Origin: Dryocola sp032000125 | Lineage (GTDB): Bacteria; Pseudomonadota; Gammaproteobacteria; Enterobacterales; Enterobacteriaceae | DNA length: 64,000 nucleotides | Assembly: GCA_032000125.1 (NCBI GenBank) | Contig: DAMALH010000010.1 | Span: forward strand, 1 to 64,000 | Reading direction: 5' to 3' | In this document: positions 1-7,745 of the stretch, piece after piece | Numbering within the stretch: position 1 is the first letter of the stretch | Layout of the letters: each line of letters begins with the position of its first letter | Made by a program: the position numbers and the translations under genes | The notes under the pieces: model-generated | Databases searched by the model: none | What the model saw: the letters and a program-made list of their open reading frames with translations, nothing else | Told to the model about the DNA's origin: nothing

Positions 1-4
1 ATTT

Positions 5-82
5 GACTCGGGGTGCCCTTCTTTGTGAAGGCTGAGAAATACCCGTACCACCTGATCTGGATAATGCCAGCGTAGGGAAGTC
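5..82 (+). promoter_or_regulatory. TPP riboswitch (THI element) of thiMD
   Basis: Thiamine pyrophosphate-sensing aptamer in the thiM leader. The closing helix P1 is formed by GACT (5-8) and AGTC (79-82). Inside lie the conserved GGGGTGCCC segment, the CTGAGAAATACCCGTACC block (32-49) and the CTGATCTGGATAATGCCAGCGTAGGGAA region, which are the hallmark sequences of this family. The promoter is upstream of the window. High TPP is expected to lower thiM and thiD expression, as in E. coli. Confidence 0.96.
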
Positions 83-87
83 AGATG

Positions 88-121
88 CCTGTCCGCATCC
101 CTTCTTCACGCCGGACAGGAG
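88..121 (+). promoter_or_regulatory. thiM expression platform: hairpin over the ribosome binding site
   Basis: CCTGTCCG (88-95) is perfectly complementary to CGGACAGG (112-119). The 3' arm contains the first bases of the Shine-Dalgarno AGGAG (117-121), which sits six bases before the thiM ATG at 128. The hairpin would hide the ribosome binding site when TPP is bound. This fits translational control as known for E. coli thiM; the alternative pairing in the unbound state was not modelled. Confidence 0.7.
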
Positions 122-127
122 CCTGTA

Positions 128-916
128 ATGCAACCTGACCTGCTGCCCGGCCGCCGCGCCGCGTCTGCTCTACAACATTTGCGCCTCTCTTCCCCTTTAG
201 TGCACTGCATGACGAACGATGTGGTGCAAAATTTCACCGCCAACGTTCTGCTTGCTCTCGGCGCTGCGCCAGCCATGGTGATTGAGCCTGAAGAGGCCGC
301 GCAGTTTAGCCCTCTGGCCGACTCGCTACTTATTAATGTTGGCACGCTCACGGCCGGCTCCAGTCGCGCAATGCTTGCAGCCATCCATGCGGCAAATGAT
401 TCTTCCACGCCGTGGATAATCGACCCGGTTGCCGTTGGCGGCCTTAGTTTCCGCACGCGGTTTGCCCGTGACGTTCTCGCTTTGCGTCCAGCCGCCGTTC
501 GTGGCAACGCTTCTGAAATCCTTGCGCTGGCGGGGGAAACGGCGGGGGGGCGAGGAGTGGACAGCACCGCTGATGCCCTAAGCGCTTTACCGGCAGCGCA
601 GCATCTCGCTCAGCTTACCGGCGCGGTTGTGGCCGTTACCGGCGAGGTTGATTACGTTACGGACGGCGATAAATCATGGGCGATTGCCGGCGGGGGCGAA
701 ATGATGACTCGCGTGGTCGGCACCGGATGCGCGCTTTCCGCGGTAGTTGCGGCCTGCTGTTCGCTGCCGGGCTCCCGGCTGGATAACGTCGCTGCTGCCT
801 GCCGTTTTATGAAGCTAGCGGGCGAGCAGGCGATTGCCGTCAGCCGCGGTCCCGGCAGCTTTAGCCCGGCGTTTCTGGATGCGCTTTATCTGATGAACGC
901 GGAGGCGCTGGCATGA
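128..916 (+). CDS. thiM: hydroxyethylthiazole kinase ThiM
   Basis: Phosphorylates 4-methyl-5-(2-hydroxyethyl)thiazole with ATP in the cytoplasm, a salvage step that feeds thiamine phosphate synthesis. The 262-residue protein has the usual length. It carries the family landmarks: the VHCMTNDVVQNFTANVLLA segment near residue 25, WIIDPVAVGG near residue 97, and the GTGC loop (VVGTGCALSAV) near residue 200, whose Cys is conserved in ThiM. The start at 128 has AGGAG six bases upstream, inside the riboswitch expression platform. The 3' end overlaps thiD by four bases (ATGA), so the pair is translationally coupled and controlled by the TPP riboswitch. Confidence 0.96.
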   Translation: MQPDLLPGRRAASALQHLRLSSPLVHCMTNDVVQNFTANVLLALGAAPAMVIEPEEAAQFSPLADSLLINVGTLTAGSSRAMLAAIHAANDSSTPWIIDPVAVGGLSFRTRFARDVLALRPAAVRGNASEILALAGETAGGRGVDSTADALSALPAAQHLAQLTGAVVAVTGEVDYVTDGDKSWAIAGGGEMMTRVVGTGCALSAVVAACCSLPGSRLDNVAAACRFMKLAGEQAIAVSRGPGSFSPAFLDALYLMNAEALA

Positions 917-1722
917 AAGGTATGAAACGAATTAACGCCTTAACCATTGCCGGGACTGACCCAAGCGGCGGCGCGGGTATCCAGGCCGATCTGAAAACTT
1001 TCTCCGCGTTAGGCGCTTACGGCACCAGCGTGATAACCGCTCTGGTGGCGCAAAACACAAGGGGCGTCCAGTCGGTTTACCGCATCGAACCTGATTTTGT
1101 TGCCGCCCAGCTCGACTCGGTGCTAAGCGATGTGCGTATTGATACCACTAAAATCGGCATGCTGGCGGAAGCAGATATCGTTGAGGCGGTGGCCGAACGT
1201 CTTGCCTTTTATAAGGCGCAAAACGTGGTGCTGGACACGGTGATGCTGGCGAAAAGCGGCGATCCGCTGCTTGCGCCTTCGGCGGTGGAAAGCCTGCGCC
1301 GTCATTTATTACCGCAGGTTGCGTTGATTACGCCAAATCTTCCGGAGGCGGCCGCGCTGCTGGATGCGCGCCCCGCCCGCAATGAGCGAGAAATGAAAGA
1401 GCAGGGGGATGCCCTGCTGAGTATGGGTTGCCAGGCCGTATTGATGAAGGGCGGGCATCTGGATGATGCAGAAAGCCCCGACTGGCTATTTACCCGTGAA
1501 GGGGCGCAGCGTTTTACCGCGCCTCGTGTACAGACGCGACATACTCACGGCACGGGCTGCACGCTTTCGGCGGCGCTTGCCGCGCTTCGCCCCCGTTACG
1601 ATGACTGGCCGCAAACCATTCTGGCGGCGAAAAAATGGTTAACCCACGCTTTAGAGCAGGCTGATTCGCTGGAGGTAGGCCAGGGAATCGGTCCGGTGCA
1701 TCATTTTCATGAATGGTGGTGA
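913..1722 (+). CDS. thiD: hydroxymethylpyrimidine/phosphomethylpyrimidine kinase ThiD
   Basis: Bifunctional kinase that phosphorylates hydroxymethylpyrimidine and then its monophosphate to give HMP-PP for thiamine synthesis. It has the family start INALTIAGTDPSGGAGIQAD, the IGMLAEADIVE and VMLAKSGDPLL segments, VLMKGGHL, and the GTGCTLSAALAAL anion-hole motif near the C-terminus. Two starts are possible. ATG 913 overlaps thiM and has GGAGG seven bases upstream (269 residues). ATG 922 gives MKRINAL, the start used in E. coli (266 residues), with only AAAGG close by. The 913 start is chosen for its better ribosome site. Confidence 0.95.
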   Translation: MKGMKRINALTIAGTDPSGGAGIQADLKTFSALGAYGTSVITALVAQNTRGVQSVYRIEPDFVAAQLDSVLSDVRIDTTKIGMLAEADIVEAVAERLAFYKAQNVVLDTVMLAKSGDPLLAPSAVESLRRHLLPQVALITPNLPEAAALLDARPARNEREMKEQGDALLSMGCQAVLMKGGHLDDAESPDWLFTREGAQRFTAPRVQTRHTHGTGCTLSAALAALRPRYDDWPQTILAAKKWLTHALEQADSLEVGQGIGPVHHFHEWW

Positions 1723-1902
1723 CCCGAGCTTTGTACGCAGTGGCTGCTCAGCGTTACAAAAACGATTAGACCGAAAGTGCTCCCGCAGGTGGCGAAGCCG
1801 GCCAGTCGCGACCAGGATTATGTCTGCCCTTTGCACGCAAGGTGCAGGGGCTAAAAACTTATCCTCAGCGGGTTAAGGCTCGCTGATCTACGGGAGCGTA
1901 TT

Positions 1903-2955
1903 ATGACTGATATTGCGCAGTTGCTTGGCAAAGACGCCGACGGCTTATTACAGCATCGTTGTATGACTATTCCGGCGGACCAGTTGTACCTGCCTGGTTC
2001 GGATTATGTGGACCGGGTGATGGTGGACAATAACCGCCCGCCTGCGGTGCTCCGGAATATGCAGACTCTCTATAATACCGGGCGTCTGGCCGGGACGGGC
2101 TACCTTTCTATTTTGCCGGTTGACCAGGGCGTGGAGCATTCGGCCGGGGCGTCTTTTGCGGCAAACCCTCTCTATTTCGATCCAAAGAACATCGTTGAGC
2201 TGGCCATTGAAGCGGGCTGTAACTGTGTGGCGTCTACCTACGGCGTGCTGGCCTCTGTTTCTCGCCGCTATGCTCACCGTATTCCTTTCCTCGTTAAGCT
2301 TAACCATAATGAAACGCTAAGCTATCCAACTACTTACGATCAAACGCTGTATGCAAGCGTTGAGCAGGCGTTCAATATGGGCGCCGTCGCGGTGGGGGCG
2401 ACTATTTACTTCGGATCGCCCGAGTCGCGCCGCCAGATTGAAGAGATTTCCAGCGCGTTTGAACGCGCGCATGAACTGGGTATGGTCACCGTGCTGTGGG
2501 CCTACTTACGTAACGCGGACTTCAAAAAAGACGGCGTGGATTACCACGTCAGCGCCGACCTCACCGGGCAGGCGAACCATCTGGCCGCCACTATCGGCGC
2601 GGATATCGTTAAGCAGAAAATGGCCGAAAATAACGGCGGCTATAAAGCGGTTAACTTCGGCTATACCGACGACCGTGTATACACCAAACTGACTACCGAT
2701 AACCCGATCGACCTGGTTCGTTATCAGCTAGCCAACTGCTATATGGGCCGCGCCGGACTTATCAACTCCGGGGGAGCGGCGGGCGGTGAAACCGACCTTA
2801 CAGACGCGGTACGTACCGCCGTCATCAACAAGCGTGCAGGCGGTATGGGGCTCATTCTGGGTCGTAAGGCGTTCAAAAAATCCATGCCAGAAGGCGTGAA
2901 ACTGATTAACGCCGTGCAGGACGTTTATCTGGATGCGAAGGTGAGCATCGCATAG
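1903..2955 (+). CDS. fbaB: class I fructose-bisphosphate aldolase FbaB
   Basis: Cleaves and condenses fructose 1,6-bisphosphate with glyceraldehyde 3-phosphate and dihydroxyacetone phosphate through a Schiff base. It belongs to the archaeal-type DhnA family. At 350 residues it matches E. coli FbaB in length. The Schiff-base lysine is Lys237 in GADIVKQKMAENN. ILPVDQGVEHS near residue 70 and the phosphate-binding glycine-rich INSGGAAGGET near residue 255 are typical. GGGAG precedes the ATG. The gene stands alone between thiD and the convergent yegS and is followed by a hairpin with a U-tract. Confidence 0.95.
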   Translation: MTDIAQLLGKDADGLLQHRCMTIPADQLYLPGSDYVDRVMVDNNRPPAVLRNMQTLYNTGRLAGTGYLSILPVDQGVEHSAGASFAANPLYFDPKNIVELAIEAGCNCVASTYGVLASVSRRYAHRIPFLVKLNHNETLSYPTTYDQTLYASVEQAFNMGAVAVGATIYFGSPESRRQIEEISSAFERAHELGMVTVLWAYLRNADFKKDGVDYHVSADLTGQANHLAATIGADIVKQKMAENNGGYKAVNFGYTDDRVYTKLTTDNPIDLVRYQLANCYMGRAGLINSGGAAGGETDLTDAVRTAVINKRAGGMGLILGRKAFKKSMPEGVKLINAVQDVYLDAKVSIA

Positions 2956-2972
2956 CGGTACGGGCGTTCTGC

Positions 2973-2990
2973 ACGGCTGTATGCCGTTTT
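2973..2990 (+). terminator. Rho-independent terminator of fbaB
   Basis: ACGGC-tgtat-GCCGT followed by TTT lies 18 bases after the fbaB stop, in the gap before the convergent yegS stop. The stem is short (5 bp) but is directly followed by Ts. Confidence 0.55.
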
Positions 2991-2994
2991 CAGC

Positions 2995-3894
2995 CTAGCC
3001 CAGCAGCGGGCAATTTGGCGGTAAACGGCAGCGCAGGGCGCCTGGATGAACGTCGATGCGAAACTCGCGTCCCTTTAGCGGTTCGCCGTCGAGGTTAAAG
3101 GTTATCTCGTGCGGCGCGCTGATTTCAAACCACGCGGACTGCCCGTCGATAACGTTCGGGCTTTCCTCCGGGCGGGTGAGGGTGGTCAGCAAAGCCGGCA
3201 GCAGCTCTTCTCCGGTAAAAATACGCAGATCCAGCAGCCCGTCGTTAATCAGCGCCTGCGGGCAAAGCTGCTGCCCGCCACCGGCCTGGCGACCGTTACC
3301 TATCCCTATCGCCAGCGCGTCGCCTTCCCAGGCAAAATGCTCGCCGCGAATTTCACAGCGGTCGGGTTTTAGCGTGTCCAGACGCAGCAAACCGTGGATA
3401 AAATAGGACACGCCGCCAAGGGCTGCTTTTAGTTTTTCCGGCGTTTCGGTGGTAATACGAGTGCCAAACCCGCCGGTTGCCATGTTCATAAAGAAAGCCG
3501 TTTTATTGACCTCAACCAGGTCGATATCATAAGCGTGGCCGACCATCGCCAGTTGCAGGGCCTTATCCAGCTCGACGGGAATGCCAATGCTGGTGGCAAA
3601 ATCGTTTGCCGTGCCCAGCGGTAAAATGCCCAGAGCCGGGCGGTTAGCAGGGTCGCGTTGCGCCAGCGCCGTCGCCACTTCATTAATGGTGCCGTCGCCT
3701 CCGCCTGCCACTACGGTTTCCACGCCCAGACCAATAGCCTCGTCAACGTAGCGGCTGGCGTCGCCATGCTCCCAGGTTACGCGTATATGCAGCGTATAAC
3801 CTTCTTCGCGCATGACGCCGATCGCACTACGCAGCTCCGGAATATTGGCACCCTTGCCGTTGAGGATCACAAGCGTTGCCGGAAACTTTTCCAT
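2995..3894 (-). CDS. yegS: lipid kinase YegS
   Basis: Member of the diacylglycerol/sphingosine kinase-like family; the E. coli protein phosphorylates phosphatidylglycerol in vitro. It is a soluble 299-residue protein of normal length. The nucleotide-binding GGGDGTINEV motif is at about residues 64-73, followed by GILPLGTANDFATS near residue 95 (phosphate-binding LGTAND) and a beta-sandwich C-terminal domain ending HPGALRCRLPPNCPLLG. It is convergent with fbaB, and CyaR lies upstream on the same strand. Its physiological substrate is not established. Confidence 0.93.
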   Translation of the reverse strand: MEKFPATLVILNGKGANIPELRSAIGVMREEGYTLHIRVTWEHGDASRYVDEAIGLGVETVVAGGGDGTINEVATALAQRDPANRPALGILPLGTANDFATSIGIPVELDKALQLAMVGHAYDIDLVEVNKTAFFMNMATGGFGTRITTETPEKLKAALGGVSYFIHGLLRLDTLKPDRCEIRGEHFAWEGDALAIGIGNGRQAGGGQQLCPQALINDGLLDLRIFTGEELLPALLTTLTRPEESPNVIDGQSAWFEISAPHEITFNLDGEPLKGREFRIDVHPGALRCRLPPNCPLLG

Positions 3895-3974
3895 GGTTTA
3901 CCTCAGGAAGATCAATGATAAGAAAGTGTATCGCATGAAAGTCGCGGGCGGGTAAGAACGAGACGAATTAGCAG

Positions 3975-4061
3975 AAAAAAGAAGGCCTGCACAAGGGAGA
4001 TTGTGCAGGCCAAGGAGGTGGTTCCTGGTACAACTAGCATTTATGGGTTATGTTTTTCAGC
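3975..4061 (-). ncRNA. cyaR: small RNA CyaR (RyeE)
   Basis: Read on the minus strand from 4061, the sequence starts GCTGAAAAACATAACCCATA and continues through the conserved single-stranded block ACCAGGAACCACCTCCTT, which pairs with target ribosome binding sites in the known RNA. It ends in a strong hairpin, GGCCTGCACAA-tctccc-TTGTGCAGGCC, followed by TTCTTTTTT. The span of 87 nt equals E. coli CyaR. The position next to trhP (yegQ) and the orientation relative to it are also as in E. coli. In E. coli this Hfq-bound RNA is activated by CRP-cAMP and represses ompX, luxS, nadE and yqaE; those targets are known for E. coli and are not shown here. Confidence 0.95.
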
Positions 4062-4067
4062 CCGCCA

Positions 4068-4110
4068 ATGATAACTAACTCAGGTCTGGCGGTGTGTGAT
4101 CGATTTCTAA
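4068..4110 (-). promoter_or_regulatory. cyaR promoter with CRP-like site
   Basis: On the minus strand, TATCAT (4073-4068) sits exactly at -12 to -7 from the CyaR 5' end at 4061. A CRP-like sequence, TGTGA-N6-TCTAA (4095-4110 on the plus strand), is centred at about -41.5, the spacing of a class II CRP-activated promoter. One half-site is perfect and the other matches three of five bases. This agrees with the known CRP control of cyaR. Confidence 0.75.
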
Positions 4111-4145
4111 GAATCTTCTCACCGGGAAAAAATAATCCAAATTAA

Positions 4146-5507
4146 CTAGTTAGCGTGCGGTTTACGGGTAGTCTGACCCGCAAGGTTGCGCATTAGCAGT
4201 GCATAATCCAGCGACACGTCCTGCGGCACAGGCAACCATACGGTATGACCGTCGCCGGGCGCCACGTCAATCGGCTGCGCTTTGCCGTTTTCTAACAGTT
4301 CCAGCGTGAAAGTCACGTTGCCCTGCGGGGTCATTAGCTCAAGGCTGTCGCCGAGCAGGAACTTGTTTTTCACCGCAACGGCTGCAAGGTCGCCCCGGCG
4401 CTCTCCCGTGAACTCACCGACAAACTGCTGACGCTCGGAGATAGAGTGGCCATATTCGTAGTTCTGATGGCTTTCGTGCGTGTGGCGGCGCAGAAATCCT
4501 TCGGTATAGCCACGGTGCGCCAGCCCTTCGAGCGTTTCCAGAAGCGTTGGGTCGAAAGGTTTGCCTGCCGCAGCGTCATCGATCGCACGACGATAAACCT
4601 GGGCGGTACGCGCGCAGTAGTAATAGGATTTGGTCCGGCCTTCGATTTTTAAGGAGTGCACGCCCATTTTCGTCAGGCGCTCTACGTGTTCGATGGCGCG
4701 CAGATCCTTAGAGTTCATGATATAGGTGCCGTGTTCGTCTTCAAACGCGGTCATGTACTCGCCGGGACGTTTCGCCTCTTCCATCATAAAGACTTTATCG
4801 GTTGGAGCGCCCACGCCAAGCGTTGGCTCGATATTCTGTACCGGAATAGGCTCGTGAACGTGAACGATGTTGCCCACGTCGTCTTCTTTGCCTTCTTCTA
4901 CTTTGTATTCCCAGCGGCAGGCGTTAGTGCAGGTTCCCTGGTTTGGATCGCGCTTGTTGATATACCCCGACAGCAGGCAGCGGCCGGAATAGGCCATGCA
5001 CAGCGCGCCGTGAACAAAGATTTCCAGCTCCATTTCCGGCACCTGTTCACGGATTTCCGCAATTTCATCTAACGACAGCTCGCGCGAGAGAATAGCGCGG
5101 GTAAGCCCCATCTGTTTCCAGAATTTTACCGTCGCCCAGTTAACGGCGTTGGCCTGGACCGAGAGATGAATATCCATCTCGGGGAAGGCTTCGCGCACCA
5201 GCATGATAAGGCCGGGATCGGACATAATCAGCGCGTCAGGACCCATCTCAACGACCGGCTTCAAATCGCGGATAAAGGTTTTCAGCTTGGCGTTGTGCGG
5301 GGCAATGTTAACCACGACGTAGAATTTTTTACCCAGCTCATGGGCTTCGTTGATGCCGAGCTGCAGGTTTTCGTGGTTAAACTCGTTGTTACGCACGCGC
5401 AGGCTGTAGCGCGGCTGGCCTGCATATACGGCATCTGCGCCATAGGCGAAGGCGTAACGCATATTTTTCAGCGTTCCCGCTGGCGATAAAAGTTCTGGTT
5501 TAAACAT
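4146..5507 (-). CDS. trhP: tRNA hydroxylation protein TrhP (YegQ, U32 family)
   Basis: Prephenate-dependent protein for 5-hydroxylation of wobble uridine in tRNA (ho5U, precursor of cmo5U). It belongs to peptidase family U32 but acts in RNA modification. It is 453 residues, as in E. coli, and nearly collinear with YegQ from MFKPELLSPAGTLKNMRYA onward. The Cys-rich U32 signature HGALCMAYSGRCLLSGYI is near residue 168, followed by GTCTNACRWEY, which provides the cysteine cluster. A 9-bp perfect hairpin lies in the leader (5536-5558). The upstream neighbour is the accessory peptide-export operon; in E. coli it is yegP. Confidence 0.96.
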   Translation of the reverse strand: MFKPELLSPAGTLKNMRYAFAYGADAVYAGQPRYSLRVRNNEFNHENLQLGINEAHELGKKFYVVVNIAPHNAKLKTFIRDLKPVVEMGPDALIMSDPGLIMLVREAFPEMDIHLSVQANAVNWATVKFWKQMGLTRAILSRELSLDEIAEIREQVPEMELEIFVHGALCMAYSGRCLLSGYINKRDPNQGTCTNACRWEYKVEEGKEDDVGNIVHVHEPIPVQNIEPTLGVGAPTDKVFMMEEAKRPGEYMTAFEDEHGTYIMNSKDLRAIEHVERLTKMGVHSLKIEGRTKSYYYCARTAQVYRRAIDDAAAGKPFDPTLLETLEGLAHRGYTEGFLRRHTHESHQNYEYGHSISERQQFVGEFTGERRGDLAAVAVKNKFLLGDSLELMTPQGNVTFTLELLENGKAQPIDVAPGDGHTVWLPVPQDVSLDYALLMRNLAGQTTRKPHAN

Positions 5508-5535
5508 GATGTTCCCGGTCTGATGTCAGGTCAGA

Positions 5536-5558
5536 ACCGCTTCACCTGATGAAGCGGT
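5536..5558 (-). terminator. hairpin between the peptide operon and trhP
   Basis: ACCGCTTCA-cctga-TGAAGCGGT is a perfect 9-bp inverted repeat with a 5-nt loop, 70 bases beyond the stop of the ABC exporter gene and 29 bases before trhP. No run of Ts follows on the minus strand. It could be a weak terminator for the accessory operon or a leader structure of trhP. Confidence 0.4.
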
Positions 5559-5627
5559 GATAAAGACGTTGGGATTACCCCAATTTTAGGGCGGGAATTG
5601 TAGCGCTTATTAACGCCAGAAACCACC

Positions 5628-7745
5628 TCAGGCGCAGGGGGATTGAACGTCCAGCGTAATCACCCGATGGGCAGAGGCGATGGTGGAAGGTCGGTGGGCA
5701 ATAAGGATCCGCGTCATGCCGAGCCCGGCGATGGCCTCGTTGATAAGCCGCTCGTTTTCTTCGTCCAGATGGCTTGTGGCCTCGTCCATAAACAGGATGC
5801 CGGGGCGGCTATAGAGCGCGCGGGCGATAAACAAACGCTGTTTTTGCCCGCCGGACAATCCCTCGCCCAATTCGCCAACCAGCGTGTCATATCCCATCGG
5901 CAGCGCGCAAATATCGTCATGAATATTGCTGAGCTTTGCGCATTCCACCATCCAGGCTTCATCGACGTTTTGGCTGAATCCGGAAATATTGCTGCGCAGC
6001 GAGCCGGAAAGCAGTTTGTCATCCTGAAGAATGCTGGCGATGGCGCGACGGTAATTATTCATGCCCGCCTGATGGACGTCCCGCCCATCAACAATAATCC
6101 TGCCGCTCTGCGGCGCCGTCAGGCCGCTGAGCAGCTTCATCAGCGTAGTTTTTCCGCAGCCGGACGGGCCGATAAGGGCCACGCTTTCGCCCGCGTTAAC
6201 GGTTAAATTCAGCTCGCTTATCACCGACGGGGCGTATTTGTCATAGCGAAAGCTTAACTTATGCGCGGCAAGGCCCAGCGCCTTTCCCGCCGGAAAAAGC
6301 GGCCGAACGGACGTTTCAGACTCAGCGGGTGCCAGGGCGATGTCTGATACCCGTTCGTTGTGCAACGCGAGCATTCGAAGCTGGAGCAACGTATCGGTAA
6401 GGGCCAGCGCGCGATCGGAAAACAGCGCGCGAAAGGTCCCAAAGGCTATCCAGGCCCCAAGCGTCATCTGATTATCCAGCACGCGCGTAACGCCAAGCCA
6501 GAGGATCAGAATATATTCGCAGGTGCCGATCAGCGTACCTATGAGGGTGAAGGTCATATCGAATTTCGCCAGCATAATGGCGGCGTTGGTCGCGTTGACG
6601 TTCAGGTTCATCATATTGCGGCTGCGGCGATCTTCCAGCCCCTGAGAACGAACGGTGGCAATGCTAAAAAGCGTTTCGGTCAGATAGGAATTTGCGCTGG
6701 CATCCTTGACGAGCTGCTCTTCCGACATTTGCCGGTAAACCGGCCAGGTCATGAGCCGGATAAGGATATAAATCAGCGTAAAGGCCATGGCGATAAAACT
6801 TAACGCGCCGCCGTAGAAGAATAAAAGCGCAAGCGAACCGCTGAGGATAAGAAAGCTCACCATGCCGCCGGTGATTTCGGTGATAAAGGTTTCCCGAAGG
6901 GTATCGATGGAAAAATAACGCGACTGGATGTCGCCAAGCTTGCGTTTTTCAAACCACGCAAGCGGTAGGCTCACCAGGTGACGGAAAAGCCCGTCCTTCC
7001 ACTGCAAATCCGTGGTGGCACCAGTCATCACCACCGCCCAGTGGCGCCACAGGTTGATGGCGGTTTGCAGCAGGGTCATCAGCAGCAATCCGCTACAGAT
7101 AACCGCAAGCAGGCTGCGATCGTTTTCAGGAAGCACGTGATCCATAATGAGCTGGGTGCCAACGGGAAGCAGCAGGCCGATAAACTCTATCATTAGCGAC
7201 AGTAAAAAAAGCTTGCCGAGCACGCCTTTCAACCCGCTGACGTTGCGTAGCAGATCGAGCGTTTTCATCCTCTGTGGTTTCACCTGCCGGGTAAACGCCA
7301 CCTTTGGCCACAGTTCAAAAGCGACGCCGGTAAAGCTTTTAGAAAGCTCGTCTGGCGTCAGGGTTTTTACCCCGACGGCGGGATCGTGCAGGGTAATCTT
7401 ATTGCCGCTGATGCGGGTGAGAACAACAAAATGGTTAAACTCCCAGTGCAATATGCAGGGAAGCGAAAGCTTATGCAGTTCCTCCAGCTCAACGAAAAGC
7501 GCTCTGGAGGCCATTTCCAGCTCCCCGGAAATGCGCGCAAGCGTATCGAGCGTACAGCCATGCAGGGACATTCCGTATTCCTGCCTGAGAGACAGTATGT
7601 TTGTCTGTTTACCGTGCCACGAGGCCACCATCGCAAGGCAGGCCAGCCCGCATTCGCTCGACTCGCTTTGCAGCATAACCGGCACCTTACGGCGCAGTTT
7701 TATATTCAGTCCCCCGATGCCGGGGTGGGCGATTTTATTTTCCAT
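5628..7745 (-). CDS. C39 peptidase-containing ABC exporter (bacteriocin/microcin type)
   Basis: Inner-membrane ATPase that cuts double-glycine leaders and exports the peptide. Domain order over 705 residues: an N-terminal C39 cysteine peptidase with the complete triad Cys32 (QSESSECGLAC), His105 (EFNHFVVL) and Asp121 (LHDPAVG) plus oxyanion Gln26; an ABC transmembrane domain at about 165-440; and an ATPase domain with Walker A GPSGCGKTT near 530, signature LSGGQKQR and Walker B ILFMDEATSHLDEEN. The start overlaps the adaptor gene by 11 bases, and it is last in the six-gene operon. The intact peptidase makes a double-glycine precursor the expected substrate, and one lies at the head of the operon. 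It is close in type to CvaB and other microcin exporters. The exact substrate is inferred from context. Confidence 0.93.
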   Translation of the reverse strand: MENKIAHPGIGGLNIKLRRKVPVMLQSESSECGLACLAMVASWHGKQTNILSLRQEYGMSLHGCTLDTLARISGELEMASRALFVELEELHKLSLPCILHWEFNHFVVLTRISGNKITLHDPAVGVKTLTPDELSKSFTGVAFELWPKVAFTRQVKPQRMKTLDLLRNVSGLKGVLGKLFLLSLMIEFIGLLLPVGTQLIMDHVLPENDRSLLAVICSGLLLMTLLQTAINLWRHWAVVMTGATTDLQWKDGLFRHLVSLPLAWFEKRKLGDIQSRYFSIDTLRETFITEITGGMVSFLILSGSLALLFFYGGALSFIAMAFTLIYILIRLMTWPVYRQMSEEQLVKDASANSYLTETLFSIATVRSQGLEDRRSRNMMNLNVNATNAAIMLAKFDMTFTLIGTLIGTCEYILILWLGVTRVLDNQMTLGAWIAFGTFRALFSDRALALTDTLLQLRMLALHNERVSDIALAPAESETSVRPLFPAGKALGLAAHKLSFRYDKYAPSVISELNLTVNAGESVALIGPSGCGKTTLMKLLSGLTAPQSGRIIVDGRDVHQAGMNNYRRAIASILQDDKLLSGSLRSNISGFSQNVDEAWMVECAKLSNIHDDICALPMGYDTLVGELGEGLSGGQKQRLFIARALYSRPGILFMDEATSHLDEENERLINEAIAGLGMTRILIAHRPSTIASAHRVITLDVQSPCA

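Noticed and set aside
1755..1775. Possible Cra operator upstream of fbaB (AAAAACGATTAGA)
   Set aside because: Lacks the TGAA half of the Cra consensus; too weak to call.
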